Shown one piece after another: positions 7,531-16,632 of a stretch of 43,406 bases of DNA. The first letter of the stretch is position 1, and each line of letters begins with the position of its first letter. The notes under the pieces were generated by a model that ran no database searches, was not told where the DNA came from, and saw only the letters and a list, made by a program, of their open reading frames with translations. The stretch covers positions 1 to 43,406 of the forward strand of contig NZ_JAAPBF010000039.1 in the NCBI RefSeq assembly GCF_022695985.1. The letters are read 5' to 3'. This DNA is from Streptomyces sp. NP-1717 (GTDB taxonomy: Bacteria > Actinomycetota > Actinomycetes > Streptomycetales > Streptomycetaceae). Made by a program: the position numbers and the translations under genes.

Positions 7531-8511
7531 TCAGCGGCGGACTACGACCGTTGGGCGGGTCGGGCCCGTGGTGGCGAGGTGGAGTCTGGTGAGGACCGCG
7601 GAGATCAGTTCCTGTGGGTGGTCGCGGACCAGGGACGGGGTCACGCTCAGGACCGAAACGCCGTGGGATTCCAGGAGGAGGCGGCGGCGGAGAGTGGCGC
7701 GGTACTCCGTGATGCCCAGGTGGTATTCCGCCGAGTCGACCTCCAGCGCGACGCCCTCGTAGGGCCAGTAGGCGTCCGGGCGGGCCAGGAAAGCGCCGGC
7801 CGGGGTGTGGAGGGTGGGGTTCCAGAGGGGGTCGGGGACACCGGCGCCGAGGAGGGTGTCGCGGGTCTCGCCCTCGGCGATGGAGCGGATGCCGACGCGG
7901 AGGTCGTCCAGCACCGCGCGGACCGCGGGGTTGCGCAGGGCGTGGGACGCGTGGAGTTCGGCGCGGAGGTCGTCCGGGTGACAGCGGCCTTTCTGGACGG
8001 TGCTCACCAGGAGCGCGCGGACGCGGTCGGGCGAGGGCTCGTGCGCGGCGAAGTCGGAGGCCGCCCGGACCGCCCGGACGCAGGGGATGCCCTGGCCCCG
8101 GAGGGTCGGTGGCCAGCGGCGAGTGGGGTGGAGGCGGACGTACGAGCGGTCGCGGAGCCGGCGGCCGGCGTCGACCAGGACGTCGGCCCGGTCGGCGCGG
8201 GCGCCCCGTACGCCGTAGATGGCCAGGACCGCCTCGCCCGTCAGGACGGCGGTGCGGCCCGACATCTCGGACGCGCCCCTGGCCGCGAACAGGACGGCCG
8301 CCAGAAGCTGTTGCCAGACGTCCGGCTTGCCCGTCTGTATCAGGACGACCCCCGGCAACAGCCGCTGCCAGCGACCGCCGGGCGCGCAGCGGCGGGCGGC
8401 CGTGCTGGCGGCCAGGCCGGTGGCGCGCAGTTGTCCGCAGGTCGCCAGGCACATCTGTGTGCGGGCGAGGCGGTCGATGGCCGCGGTGTCCGCTGTTGTG
8501 GGTTTCGACAT
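7531..8511 (-). CDS. AbiEi antitoxin-like / DUF559 (PD-(D/E)XK-like) protein
   Basis: 326 residues. The N-terminal 60 residues (MCLATCGQLRATG, then RWQRLLPGVVLIQTG) fit the winged-helix region shared with type IV AbiEi antitoxin-like proteins. The C-terminal part has RPDAYWPYEGVALEVDSAEYH (D246, E257, D259), the DUF559 or Vsr-like core in which the usual nuclease E-x-K is E-V-D. No AbiEii toxin gene is adjacent. This architecture is widespread and multi-copy in actinobacteria, often unlinked to a toxin. DNA binding is likely; nuclease activity is uncertain because the canonical lysine is missing. Confidence 0.8.
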   Translation of the reverse strand: MSKPTTADTAAIDRLARTQMCLATCGQLRATGLAASTAARRCAPGGRWQRLLPGVVLIQTGKPDVWQQLLAAVLFAARGASEMSGRTAVLTGEAVLAIYGVRGARADRADVLVDAGRRLRDRSYVRLHPTRRWPPTLRGQGIPCVRAVRAASDFAAHEPSPDRVRALLVSTVQKGRCHPDDLRAELHASHALRNPAVRAVLDDLRVGIRSIAEGETRDTLLGAGVPDPLWNPTLHTPAGAFLARPDAYWPYEGVALEVDSAEYHLGITEYRATLRRRLLLESHGVSVLSVTPSLVRDHPQELISAVLTRLHLATTGPTRPTVVVRR

Positions 8512-8588
8512 GGGCGAGGCCTGCCCATCCGTGACTCTGTGTAGTGGTAATCACGGAATGTTGTTGCCTTGTGTGGTGTGGGGCGCGT

Positions 8589-9446
8589 TCAAAGCCCGTT
8601 CGCAGGCTGTGCGCAGCGCAGGAACTCCTCGATCAGCGCGTGCAGTTCCGCCGGGCTGTCCAGGTGTACGTCATGGCCCGCCCCCGCGACGGCCTCGACC
8701 CGCGTCCCGGCAGGGCGGCGTACGCGCATCTCGTCGGCCTCCGACGCCGGCATGGCGCCCGCCTCGCCCCGGACCACCAGCGTGGGGCAGCGCACCTGGT
8801 CCCATTCCTCCCAGAACGAGCGGACGGCGCTCTCCGCCACGCAGCCCACCATCACGTCCCGGTCGATACGCGGATACAGACCGTCGGGGCGGACCTGAAG
8901 GCCCGCGGCCCAGGCGAGGCCCGCCGGGCCGCCGCCGAAGAAGCGCACCGCCGTGTCGGCCGAGGCGAACGGGACCGGCCACGAGTCCAGCCAGGTGCCG
9001 ATCTTGCCGGGCAGTTCGGGGGCGGGGCCCCTCGGTCCGGCCTCCACCAGGACCAGCGCGCGGACGAGATCCGGGTGGGCGGCGGCCGTGAGCAGGGCCG
9101 TGAGCCCGCCGAGGGACTGGCCGATCAGGACGGGGCGGGTCAGGGCCAGTTGTCCGATGACGGCGACGGCGTCCCGTACGTGCGCGGCGCGCGAGACGTC
9201 CCCGGGAAGGCGGTCGCTCATGCCGTGGCCCCGCGCGTCGTAACCGACGAGGCGGTACTCGGGGCCGAGCAGGCCCGCGAGTACGTCCCACTCCGCCGTG
9301 TGGCCCGCGAGGCCGTGGAGCAGCAGGACGGGGACGGCGGGCTGGGCGGATCGCGCGGAGGGCTCCCGTCCGTACTCCGTGCAGGCCAGCCGTGTGCCGT
9401 CGGCCGTCGTGATCGTCGTGTGGCGTGCTCTCGGCAAGAAGTCCAC
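8589..9446 (-). CDS. Alpha/beta hydrolase
   Basis: 285 residues if translation starts at the GTG at 9446; the open frame extends to an ATG at 9539 with a non-homologous-looking leader, so the start is uncertain. Oxyanion motif LLLHGLAGH lies near 42-50. The nucleophile elbow is GQSLGG (S111), the acid is in the VVRGEAGAMP loop and the histidine is in GAGHDVHLDSP. It is a cytoplasmic esterase or hydrolase of the general fold; substrate unknown. A strong terminator at 9505-9547 separates it from the DUF445 gene upstream. Confidence 0.88.
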   Translation of the reverse strand: MDFLPRARHTTITTADGTRLACTEYGREPSARSAQPAVPVLLLHGLAGHTAEWDVLAGLLGPEYRLVGYDARGHGMSDRLPGDVSRAAHVRDAVAVIGQLALTRPVLIGQSLGGLTALLTAAAHPDLVRALVLVEAGPRGPAPELPGKIGTWLDSWPVPFASADTAVRFFGGGPAGLAWAAGLQVRPDGLYPRIDRDVMVGCVAESAVRSFWEEWDQVRCPTLVVRGEAGAMPASEADEMRVRRPAGTRVEAVAGAGHDVHLDSPAELHALIEEFLRCAQPANGL

Positions 9447-9504
9447 CCCTTCGCTGAACGCCTCCGTACAACTGTGCGTACTAGAGAGCACTCCCCCATG
9501 GTTG

Positions 9505-9547
9505 CTGGGTGTGTGGGCCGGACACCGGGTCCGGTTCACACACCCAG
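9505..9547 (-). terminator. Terminator after the DUF445 gene
   Basis: Arms CTGGGTGTGTG and CACACACCCAG (11 bp, perfect) enclose an inner GC stem (CCGGAC/GTCCGG). It sits 37 bases past the DUF445 stop and upstream of the alpha/beta hydrolase. Confidence 0.7.
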
Positions 9548-9583
9548 CTCTGTCCGGCCGAGGACCTGTCCGGGGGACAGTCG

Positions 9584-11236
9584 CTAGCTGAGCGCGTGCG
9601 AGATCGTGTAGATCAGCAGGCCGGCCAGGGCGCCCACGACCGTGCCGTTGATGCGGATGAACTGGAGGTCGCGGCCGATGTGGGCCTCGATCTTCTTGGA
9701 CGTGTGCTTGCCGTCCCAGCTCGCGACCGTGTCGGAGATCAGTGACGTGATCTCACCCCGGTACGTCGTCACGACGTAGTCCGCGGCGTCCTCCACCCAG
9801 CCCTCCAGCTTCCGCTGGAGCCTGCCGTCCGTCGCCAGGCGGGCGCCGAGCGAGAGGAGGGAGGCGCGGGCGCGCAGGCGCAGTTCGCTGCGGTCGTCCT
9901 CGGCCGCGGCGATGATCATCGCGCGTACGGAGGACCACGCCGACGCGATGATGTCCTGCACCTCGGGGCGGGCCAGCAGGTCCGACTTGAGGCGTTCGAC
10001 GCGGGCCCGGGTCTCCGTGTCCGACTGGAGGTCGGAGGCGAAGTCCCGGAGGAAGCGGTCGATCGCGCCGCGCGCCGGGTGGGTCGGCATGTCGCGCATC
10101 TCCGTGACGAAGCGCAGCAACTCCTTGTAGACGCGGTCGCCGATCCTGCGGTCGACGAAGCGCGGCGTCCAGCCCGGCGCGCCGCCCTGGACCGCGTCCA
10201 TGACCGAATCGCCGTGCTCGACCAGCCAGTCGTGCCCGCGGGCGCAGATGAGGTCGACGGCGCGGTGGTGGGCACCGTCGTCGACGACGCGCGCCAGCAT
10301 CTTCCCTATGCCGGGGGCGATCTCGGCGGCGTCCGCGCGGCGGGTGATCGCCTCGCCGACGACGGCCTGGACGTCGCTGTCCCGCAGGACGGTCAGCGCG
10401 CCGCGCAGGGCCGTGGCGAGTTCGGCGGTGACGCGGTCGGCGTGGGCGGGTTCGGCGAGCCAGGCGCCGAGACGGCCGCCGATGCCCAGCCCGCGCAGCC
10501 GGGTGCGTACGACGTCGGAGGAGAGGAAGTTCTCCCCCACGAACGAGCCGAGCGACGCGCCGAGTTGGTCCTTCTTGTTCGGGATGATCGCGGTGTGCGG
10601 AATGGGCAGGCCGAGCGGGTGGCGGAACAGCGCCGTGACGGCGAACCAGTCGGCGAGCGCGCCGACCATGCCGGCTTCGGCCGCCGCCGCGACATAGCCG
10701 GGCCAGCCGGTGATGCCCGAGTTCTCGGCCCAGGTGGCGAGGATGTAGATGACCGCGACGAACACCAGCAGGCCGGTCGCGGTGGTCTTCATACGGCGGA
10801 CGCCGCGCCGCTTCTCCTCGTCGGCCTCGGTGAAGCCGAGGGAGCCGAGCGGGGAGAACGGTGAGCGCTTGCCGGGGCCGGAGCCGCCGGGCCCGGAGCC
10901 CGGGTCGGACACGGGGCCCGAGCCGTCGCCACCGTTGCCCCCGCCGTTGCCGTTGCCCGAACCGGACCGCGCCCCGGAGCCCGCTCCCGTACCGGAGGAG
11001 CCCGAGCCCTGCCCGGACTCCGGACGGGAGGTGATGGCCGTCGCCGACCTGCCCGCGCGGGCGGGCCCGGAAGAGGCCACCTCCGTACGAGCGGAGCCCG
11101 CCGCGTCCGCACCGGCCCCGGGCACGGGCCCGCCGGGCGCGGACCGCTCGGTCACCGGCCGATCGGACGCCGCCCTGTCCGCGTCCGCCCCCGTGTCCCT
11201 CGACCTGTCCGGTTCAGCCGGATCGCGTCGTTCCAT
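9584..11236 (-). CDS. DUF445 membrane protein
   Basis: 550 residues. About 145 N-terminal residues are low-complexity (Gly/Ser/Ala/Pro), then FTEADEEKRRGVRRMKTTATG leads into a transmembrane helix. The DUF445 core follows, with AGMVGALADWFAVTALF and RHPLGLPIPHTAIIPNKKDQLG. The C-terminus has a second hydrophobic segment (INGTVVGALAGLLIYTIS). DUF445 proteins (YjiN/YheB-like) are membrane-associated with no established biochemical role. The long disordered N-terminus makes the true start uncertain. Confidence 0.9.
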   Translation of the reverse strand: MERRDPAEPDRSRDTGADADRAASDRPVTERSAPGGPVPGAGADAAGSARTEVASSGPARAGRSATAITSRPESGQGSGSSGTGAGSGARSGSGNGNGGGNGGDGSGPVSDPGSGPGGSGPGKRSPFSPLGSLGFTEADEEKRRGVRRMKTTATGLLVFVAVIYILATWAENSGITGWPGYVAAAAEAGMVGALADWFAVTALFRHPLGLPIPHTAIIPNKKDQLGASLGSFVGENFLSSDVVRTRLRGLGIGGRLGAWLAEPAHADRVTAELATALRGALTVLRDSDVQAVVGEAITRRADAAEIAPGIGKMLARVVDDGAHHRAVDLICARGHDWLVEHGDSVMDAVQGGAPGWTPRFVDRRIGDRVYKELLRFVTEMRDMPTHPARGAIDRFLRDFASDLQSDTETRARVERLKSDLLARPEVQDIIASAWSSVRAMIIAAAEDDRSELRLRARASLLSLGARLATDGRLQRKLEGWVEDAADYVVTTYRGEITSLISDTVASWDGKHTSKKIEAHIGRDLQFIRINGTVVGALAGLLIYTISHALS

Positions 11237-11448
11237 TCAGTCCACCCATCCACATACGTGCCGCCGTGCCGCTGTCCCGCCGGGCCCTGCCGTCGCTTGC
11301 CCGGATCAGGCCCCGATCCGGCCCGTCGGCGGGCCCTTGCCCACCCGTACGCATTGTCCCTACCTCTGGTACTCCCGGGGCGCATCCCGAGTTCCCGCGT
11401 CATGCCGGATGATGTCCTTTGTACGTAGGTGAGGGAGACACGGGGGAC

Positions 11449-12792
11449 ATGAACAGACAACGGGGATTCGCCCTGCTCGCGGGGCTTCTGGCGGTCGTGG
11501 CGCTGGTGTGCGTCACGATATTCGCCGGGGTCGGCGCGCTGGGCGGCGGCGGGGGCCGTGACGAGGGCAGCAGTGACCAGGCCGCGGCGTCCGGGAGCGG
11601 CGCGGGCGGGGGCGGCCGTACGCCGGTGGGATCGGTCGCGCCCGCGTCCGCCGACGCGTGGGTCGGGACGTGGGCCGCCGCGCCGGCCGGGATCGAGCCG
11701 GGCGTGCCCAGGGGCCACGTCGGCCGCTCCATCCGCAACGTCGTGCACACCAGCATCGGCGGCACCGCCGCGCGCATCACCCTCTCCAACCTCTTCAGCC
11801 GAGAGGCCCTGCTCATCGGCCGTGCCTCGGTCGCGGTCGCCCAGCACAAGGAGGACGCCGGGGCCGCCGCCGGCACGATGCGTCCGGTCACCTTCGGTAA
11901 GAGGACGTCCGTCGTCGTCCCGCCGGGCGGACGCGTCGTCAGTGATCCCGTACGGCTCCAGGTGGCGCCCGACACGGACCTGTTGGTGACCGTTTACACG
12001 CCCGCGCCCGGCGGCCCCGTCACCTACCACCCGCGCGCCCTGCGCACCTCGTACACGGCCCTGGGGGACCGTACGGGGGACGTCAGCGGCACCGCGTACA
12101 TCGAGCGCGCCCCGGTCTGGCGCTACCTCACCGCCGTCGACGTGCTCAACCGGCAGGCGCGCGGCTCCGTCGTCGTCATCGGTGACTCGATCACGGACGG
12201 CATCGGCTCGTCGTACGAGGCCGACCGCCGCTGGACCGACACGCTGGCGGACCGGGTGCGCGGCAGCGGTCTGGGGGTGCTCAACGCGGGCATCAGCGGC
12301 AACCGCCTGCTGCGGCAGAGCCTCGCCGACGGCAAGGGCCCGAGCGGCGTCTCCCGCTTCGGGCGCGACGTCCTGGAGAGGGCGGGCACCGAGGCCGTCT
12401 TCGTCGAGCTGGGCATCAACGACATCATCCGCCGGCCGCACGAGAGAGACGCGGACCGGATCACGGCCGGTCTGAAGAACCTCACCCGGCAGGCGCACGC
12501 CCGGGGGCTGCGGGTCGTCGGATCGACGCTCACGCCCTTCGGCGGCAACCCGCGCCACACCGACGAACTGGAAGCGGTACGGGACCGGGTCAACGACGCC
12601 ATCAGGTCAGGGGAGGTCTTCGACCGGACGGTCGACTTCGACCGGCTGCTGCGCGATCCGTACGCCCCCGACCGGCTGCGGCCCGAGTACGACTCCGGCG
12701 ACGGTCTGCATCCGAGCGACGCCGGCTACCGGGCGATGGGGCGCTTCGTGAAGCTCGGAGACCTGGTCGGCAAGGAGCCCGCGCAGCTCTGA
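11449..12792 (+). CDS. Membrane-anchored or secreted SGNH/GDSL hydrolase
   Basis: 447 residues from the ATG at 11449, which is preceded by GGGGGA; an in-frame ATG at 11419 lacks a ribosome site. The N-terminus is a signal or anchor helix (FALLAGLLAVVALVCVTIF), followed by a Gly/Ser linker. SGNH blocks are: block I VVVIGDSITDG (S247), block II/III glycine and asparagine in NAGISGNRLL, and block V DGLHPSDAGY (D-x-x-H). Residues about 70-230 form an N-terminal beta-rich domain typical of Streptomyces SGNH esterases. It probably acts outside the membrane on esters of lipids or polysaccharides. Confidence 0.9.
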   Translation: MNRQRGFALLAGLLAVVALVCVTIFAGVGALGGGGGRDEGSSDQAAASGSGAGGGGRTPVGSVAPASADAWVGTWAAAPAGIEPGVPRGHVGRSIRNVVHTSIGGTAARITLSNLFSREALLIGRASVAVAQHKEDAGAAAGTMRPVTFGKRTSVVVPPGGRVVSDPVRLQVAPDTDLLVTVYTPAPGGPVTYHPRALRTSYTALGDRTGDVSGTAYIERAPVWRYLTAVDVLNRQARGSVVVIGDSITDGIGSSYEADRRWTDTLADRVRGSGLGVLNAGISGNRLLRQSLADGKGPSGVSRFGRDVLERAGTEAVFVELGINDIIRRPHERDADRITAGLKNLTRQAHARGLRVVGSTLTPFGGNPRHTDELEAVRDRVNDAIRSGEVFDRTVDFDRLLRDPYAPDRLRPEYDSGDGLHPSDAGYRAMGRFVKLGDLVGKEPAQL

Positions 12793-12814
12793 CCACGGGG
12801 TAGGAGGTCGCTCA

Positions 12815-12987
12815 GGTCCGAGTGCCGGGCCGCGAGTCCGCCCGGCACCGAAGCGGGCTCCGCGCCCAGCTCTGAAGACCGGCTCGCAAGTCCGTTCAGG
12901 TCCGCGAGCCGGCTCGCGGGTCCGCCCCGCTCTGCGGGCGGCCTCGCGAGTCCGCCCGGCTCCGGGGGCCGGCCCGGAGTCCGCTCA
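12815..12987. repeat. Degenerate ~30-bp tandem repeats between convergent genes
   Basis: About five or six diverged copies of a 25-31 base unit with the core GCCGGCTCGCGAGTCCGCCC can be aligned by eye between the SGNH and DUF1707 genes. The array runs into the stop codon of the DUF1707 gene. Function unknown. Confidence 0.6.
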
Positions 12988-13674
12988 GTCCAGTTCCTTG
13001 CGGAGCCTGTCCTTCTCCAGCTCCGCCTTCTTGCGCTCCTCCTTGAGACGGCGCTTCTCCGCCGCCCTCATCTTGCGCTCCACGCCGACGCCGCCCATCA
13101 TCGAGAACCCCGTGATGATCACGCGCGGCGAGCCGGGACTCACATCCGTCGCCTCGCCGCTCTCGCCGAAGCCGCCCATGATCCCGAAGCCGCGCACCGT
13201 GACGTCCATGTCCGGCGGGACGGTGACATGGACGCCGCCCATCAGCGTGAAGCAGCGGATGACCACGTCACGCTGTTCGAACCGGGCCTCACGCAGATCG
13301 ATCTCGCCACCGCCCATGCAGACCGCCGCGAGGAACTTCGGGCCGACCGTCCACGAACCCTTGCGGTTGAATCCGCCCCAGATGGCGAGGGCCCACTTGG
13401 AGGTCGCGGGGCCCTGGCCGACCTTCGCCGCCCACCGTCCGCGCCCCTCACCGTCGCCGGTGCGCGCCAGACCGGTCGTGGCCGCGCCCACCGCCGGCAG
13501 GTCGCGTACGAGCGGCTCCAACTCGCCGTGCGTACGGGCCTTGTACGCCGCGTCGAGACGGGTGTCGAACTCCGCCATGTCGATGCGCCCCTCGGCCACG
13601 GCCTCGCGCAGCAGTTCGGCGACACGCTCGCGTTCGGCGTCGGAGGCGCGCATCTCGGGAAGTTCACTCGTCAT
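12985..13674 (-). CDS. DUF1707 protein with LiaF-like C-terminal region
   Basis: 229 residues. Residues about 7-60 (RASDAERERVAELLREAVAEGR, then FDTRLDAAYKARTHGEL) are the DUF1707/SHOCT-like domain common in actinobacteria. The C-terminal half contains glycine-rich repeats such as FTLMGGVHVTVPPDMDV and GFGIMGGFGES, resembling the cell-wall-active-antibiotic response (LiaF/YvqF) beta domain. No membrane helices are seen. The last 25 residues are a charged Lys/Glu/Arg helix. It may sense or respond to envelope state by family analogy. Confidence 0.85.
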   Translation of the reverse strand: MTSELPEMRASDAERERVAELLREAVAEGRIDMAEFDTRLDAAYKARTHGELEPLVRDLPAVGAATTGLARTGDGEGRGRWAAKVGQGPATSKWALAIWGGFNRKGSWTVGPKFLAAVCMGGGEIDLREARFEQRDVVIRCFTLMGGVHVTVPPDMDVTVRGFGIMGGFGESGEATDVSPGSPRVIITGFSMMGGVGVERKMRAAEKRRLKEERKKAELEKDRLRKELD

Positions 13675-13705
13675 ACGCTCAGACTAGTCAAAGGTGAGTC
13701 GGCCG

Positions 13706-14713
13706 TCACAGCGCCGTTCGCTCCGCGGGCTCCGGGACCTTCCTCCTGGAGAGCATCTTCGCGATGACGGACTCGATGTCCGGCTCCCGCACCGACAGAT
13801 CCATCAGCGGATACTCCGCCGCGATCCGCGCCACCAGCGGCGCCGCCGATTGCGCCGCCGGGAAGGCCAGCCACTGCCGCGGCCCCTCCACCTTCACCAC
13901 CCGCGCCCCCGGCAGCTCGACCGGCGGCAGCTCCCGTTCGAGGTCGACGACCAGGGTCCGCTCGCTCGCGCCCACCTCGTGCAGTCCGGCGAGCGCCCCG
14001 TCGTACATCAGCCGGCCGTGGTCGATGACCATGACCCGCTCGCAGAGCTGCTCGATGTCGGTGAGGTCGTGCGTGGTCAGCACCACCGTCGTACGGCGCT
14101 CCGCGTTCAGGTCCCGCAGGAACTCGCGGACCCTGGCCTTGGAGATCACGTCCAGGCCGATCGTCGGCTCGTCGAGGTAGAGCACCTCGGGGTCGTGCAG
14201 CAGCGCCGCCGCGATGTCGCCGCGCATCCGCTGGCCGAGCGAGAGCTGCCGTACGGGGACCTCCAGCAGCTCGCCCAGTTCGAGCAGTTCGACGCAGCGC
14301 TCCAGATTCTCCCGGTACCGCCGGTCGGGGATGCGGTACATACGGTGCACCAGCCGGTAGGAGTCGATCAGCGGCAGGTCCCACCACAGGGTCGTGCGCT
14401 GGCCGAACACCACGCCGATGCGGCGCGCCAGCTTCGTACGCTCCCGCGACGGGTCGATCCCGGCGACCCGCAGCCGGCCCGCGCTCGGCGTCAGGATGCC
14501 GGTGAGCATCTTGATGGTGGTCGACTTTCCGGCGCCGTTGGGGCCGATGTAGCCGACCATCTCGCCGCGTGCCACGCGGAAGGTGATGCCGTCGACCGCG
14601 CGCACCTGACGCTTCTCACGGCGCAGCAGGCCCGCCCTTCGCCGGACGTCGAAGACCTTCTCGACGCCGTCCAGTTCGATGAGGCCGGGGCCGTCCGAGT
14701 CCATGTCCTTCAT
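13706..14713 (-). CDS. ABC-2 type exporter, ATP-binding subunit
   Basis: 335 residues from the ATG at 14713, preceded by GAGAGGG; the open frame upstream overlaps the permease and is rejected. Walker A is GPNGAGKST (about 57-65), the signature is LSLGQRMRGDIA, Walker B is LYLDEPTIGLD and the switch histidine is TTHDLTDIEQ. The C-terminal region of about 80 residues is typical of this exporter class. It is last of three same-strand genes with two six-helix permeases and energises efflux of an unknown lipid, peptide or drug. Confidence 0.93.
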   Translation of the reverse strand: MKDMDSDGPGLIELDGVEKVFDVRRRAGLLRREKRQVRAVDGITFRVARGEMVGYIGPNGAGKSTTIKMLTGILTPSAGRLRVAGIDPSRERTKLARRIGVVFGQRTTLWWDLPLIDSYRLVHRMYRIPDRRYRENLERCVELLELGELLEVPVRQLSLGQRMRGDIAAALLHDPEVLYLDEPTIGLDVISKARVREFLRDLNAERRTTVVLTTHDLTDIEQLCERVMVIDHGRLMYDGALAGLHEVGASERTLVVDLERELPPVELPGARVVKVEGPRQWLAFPAAQSAAPLVARIAAEYPLMDLSVREPDIESVIAKMLSRRKVPEPAERTAL

Positions 14714-14753
14714 GTGTCCCTCTCCCGTCCGCGGTGCCGCCCTGTCCACTGCC

Positions 14754-15617
14754 CTAACTGCCCGTGCTGCGGTACGCGCGCAGCCCCGCCCGCCACGCCA
14801 GTCCCGCCAGCGCGCAGCACCCCGCCGCCACCAGCGGTGGCAGGAACGCCACCCAGTCCGGCAGCCCCAGCGGATCCTCACGGTCCATCACGTAAAGCGC
14901 GGGCAGCCAGTTGACGAAGGCCAGCGGCACCACGAACGTCACCCCGCGCACCAGGTCCTTCGCGAAGACCGTCGGCGGGTACTGGAGCAGCGTGGTGCCG
15001 CCGTACGTGAAGGAGTTCTGCACCTCGGCGGCGTCCTGCGCCCAGAACTGGAACGCCGCGCCCGCCACGAACACCGCCGCGAAGATCGTCGCGCCGCTGA
15101 GCAGCATCATCGGGATCATCGCGGCCTTCAGCGGCGTCCAGGCGATGTCCAGGGCCGTCAGCGCGTATCCGAGTACCAGCAGGCCCTGGGTGATCCGGCC
15201 CAGCCTCCGCAGCGCGAACCGGTCGGCGGCGATCTGCGCGAGCACCGGCACCGGCCGGACCAGCAGGGTGTCCAGGGTGCCGTCCCTGACCCGGCGGCCC
15301 AGCCGGTCCATCGAGCCCATCAACAGGTCGGCGAGGCCGAAGGCCGTGCCCGCGGCGCCGTACAGGAAGGCGACCTCGGGCAGCGAGTAGCCGCCCAGCC
15401 GGTCGACGTGGGAGAACATCAGCAGGATCGCGACGAAGTCGAACGCGGTCGCCGCGAAGTTCCCGAAGGCCGTCATGGCGAAGGACGCGCGGTAGGTCAT
15501 CGTCGAGCGCACCCACATGGCCACGATCAGGCCGTACGCGCGCAGCCCCTCCCGCAGAAGCGGGCGCGACCACTGGCCGGTACCGGCCCCGCCGCCGGCC
15601 ACCCCGTCGTCAGCCAC
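14754..15617 (-). CDS. ABC-2 family permease (second)
   Basis: 287 residues with about six hydrophobic helices. It contains the inter-helix RRVRDGTLDTLLVRPVPVL segment (about 107-125) seen in DUF990-type ABC-2 permeases. Its start overlaps the stop of the preceding permease by a few bases, so the two are coupled. Together with the ATPase they form a heteromeric exporter. Confidence 0.9.
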   Translation of the reverse strand: MADDGVAGGGAGTGQWSRPLLREGLRAYGLIVAMWVRSTMTYRASFAMTAFGNFAATAFDFVAILLMFSHVDRLGGYSLPEVAFLYGAAGTAFGLADLLMGSMDRLGRRVRDGTLDTLLVRPVPVLAQIAADRFALRRLGRITQGLLVLGYALTALDIAWTPLKAAMIPMMLLSGATIFAAVFVAGAAFQFWAQDAAEVQNSFTYGGTTLLQYPPTVFAKDLVRGVTFVVPLAFVNWLPALYVMDREDPLGLPDWVAFLPPLVAAGCCALAGLAWRAGLRAYRSTGS

Positions 15618-16410
15618 CCTGCACCACCACCCGTCGCGTCGCCACGGACTGGACCAGCCGCCCGAGCGTCAGCAGCGCCAGCGCCCAGCCGGCCTGGAAG
15701 GCGAACGCCCCGAGCAGCCCCCACCCGGTGTGACGGCCGAGGAAGACGTCCGCGGGCACCTGGAGCAGCGACGACCACGGCAGCACTCTCGCGATCTCGC
15801 CGAGCAGACCGGGGAAGAGCGTCAGCGGCAGCAGCATCCCTGAGAAGAACAGCCCCACCAGGAAGGCGATCTGCCCCACGCCCGCGCCGTCCATCAGCCA
15901 GAAGGCCGACAGGGCGACCAGGAAGCGTACGGAGAAGCTGACGACGACCCCCAGGAACACGGAGAGCAGGAAGGCGAGCCATGTCAGGGGATCGTCGGGC
16001 AGCGCCAGGTCGAAGGCGAGCGCGCCGAGCGCCATCGGCACGATGCCGCGCCCCATCAGATGGAAGGCGGCGCGCCCCAAGTCGCCTGCCAGCCACCACA
16101 GTTGAAGATCGGCCGGCCGGTAGAGGTCGATCGCGACGTCGCCGGTGCGGATGCGCTCCATCAGCTCGTTCTCGAAGCCGCCGCCCATCATGGCGCAGGT
16201 CATCAGCAGCGCCTGGCCGAGCCATACATAGGTGAGGGCCTGCGAGAGGTCGTAGCCGCCGAGCTGCGGGCGCTGTTCCCAGAGCGCCGTGTAGGTGTAC
16301 GCCACGATGAAGCCGAAGACGGTGTTGGTGAACACTCCGGCGGCCGTGGCGCTCCGGTAGGTCGCGTATCGACGGAAGCCGCCCGCCGCGACGACCGCGT
16401 ACAGACGCAC
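15610..16410 (-). CDS. ABC-2 family permease (first)
   Basis: 266 residues from the GTG at 16410, preceded by GGGGGAG; an upstream in-frame start at 16509 has no ribosome site. Six hydrophobic helices are visible, with the loop LMERIRTGDVAIDLYRPAD equivalent to the conserved segment of the partner permease. First gene of the exporter operon, divergent from the penicillin-binding protein gene. Confidence 0.9.
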   Translation of the reverse strand: MRLYAVVAAGGFRRYATYRSATAAGVFTNTVFGFIVAYTYTALWEQRPQLGGYDLSQALTYVWLGQALLMTCAMMGGGFENELMERIRTGDVAIDLYRPADLQLWWLAGDLGRAAFHLMGRGIVPMALGALAFDLALPDDPLTWLAFLLSVFLGVVVSFSVRFLVALSAFWLMDGAGVGQIAFLVGLFFSGMLLPLTLFPGLLGEIARVLPWSSLLQVPADVFLGRHTGWGLLGAFAFQAGWALALLTLGRLVQSVATRRVVVQGG

Positions 16411-16632
16411 GTCAGCACTCCCCCTCAGGCCCGTTACGTGTGATGTCCCCGCGCCGTTCCCGCTGTACGGCACCAAAGCGCACGACCCTAGCCCAAGGGG
16501 GTCAGCCACCGCGAGCGGTTATCCGGTCGGCGGCTCCGCGCCGGTCCGACCGTGTTTCATGGTGCCTCACATGAATCACCCGAATAACCCGTAACACCCG
16601 ATATGCAACCCGGTCGAGGAGCCTCCGTACAC

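Noticed and set aside
14679..15941. Long plus-strand frame opposite the ABC permeases
   Set aside because: Arg/Gly/Gln-rich low-complexity translation; both minus-strand permeases are clearly coding with membrane helices. It is a high-GC shadow frame.
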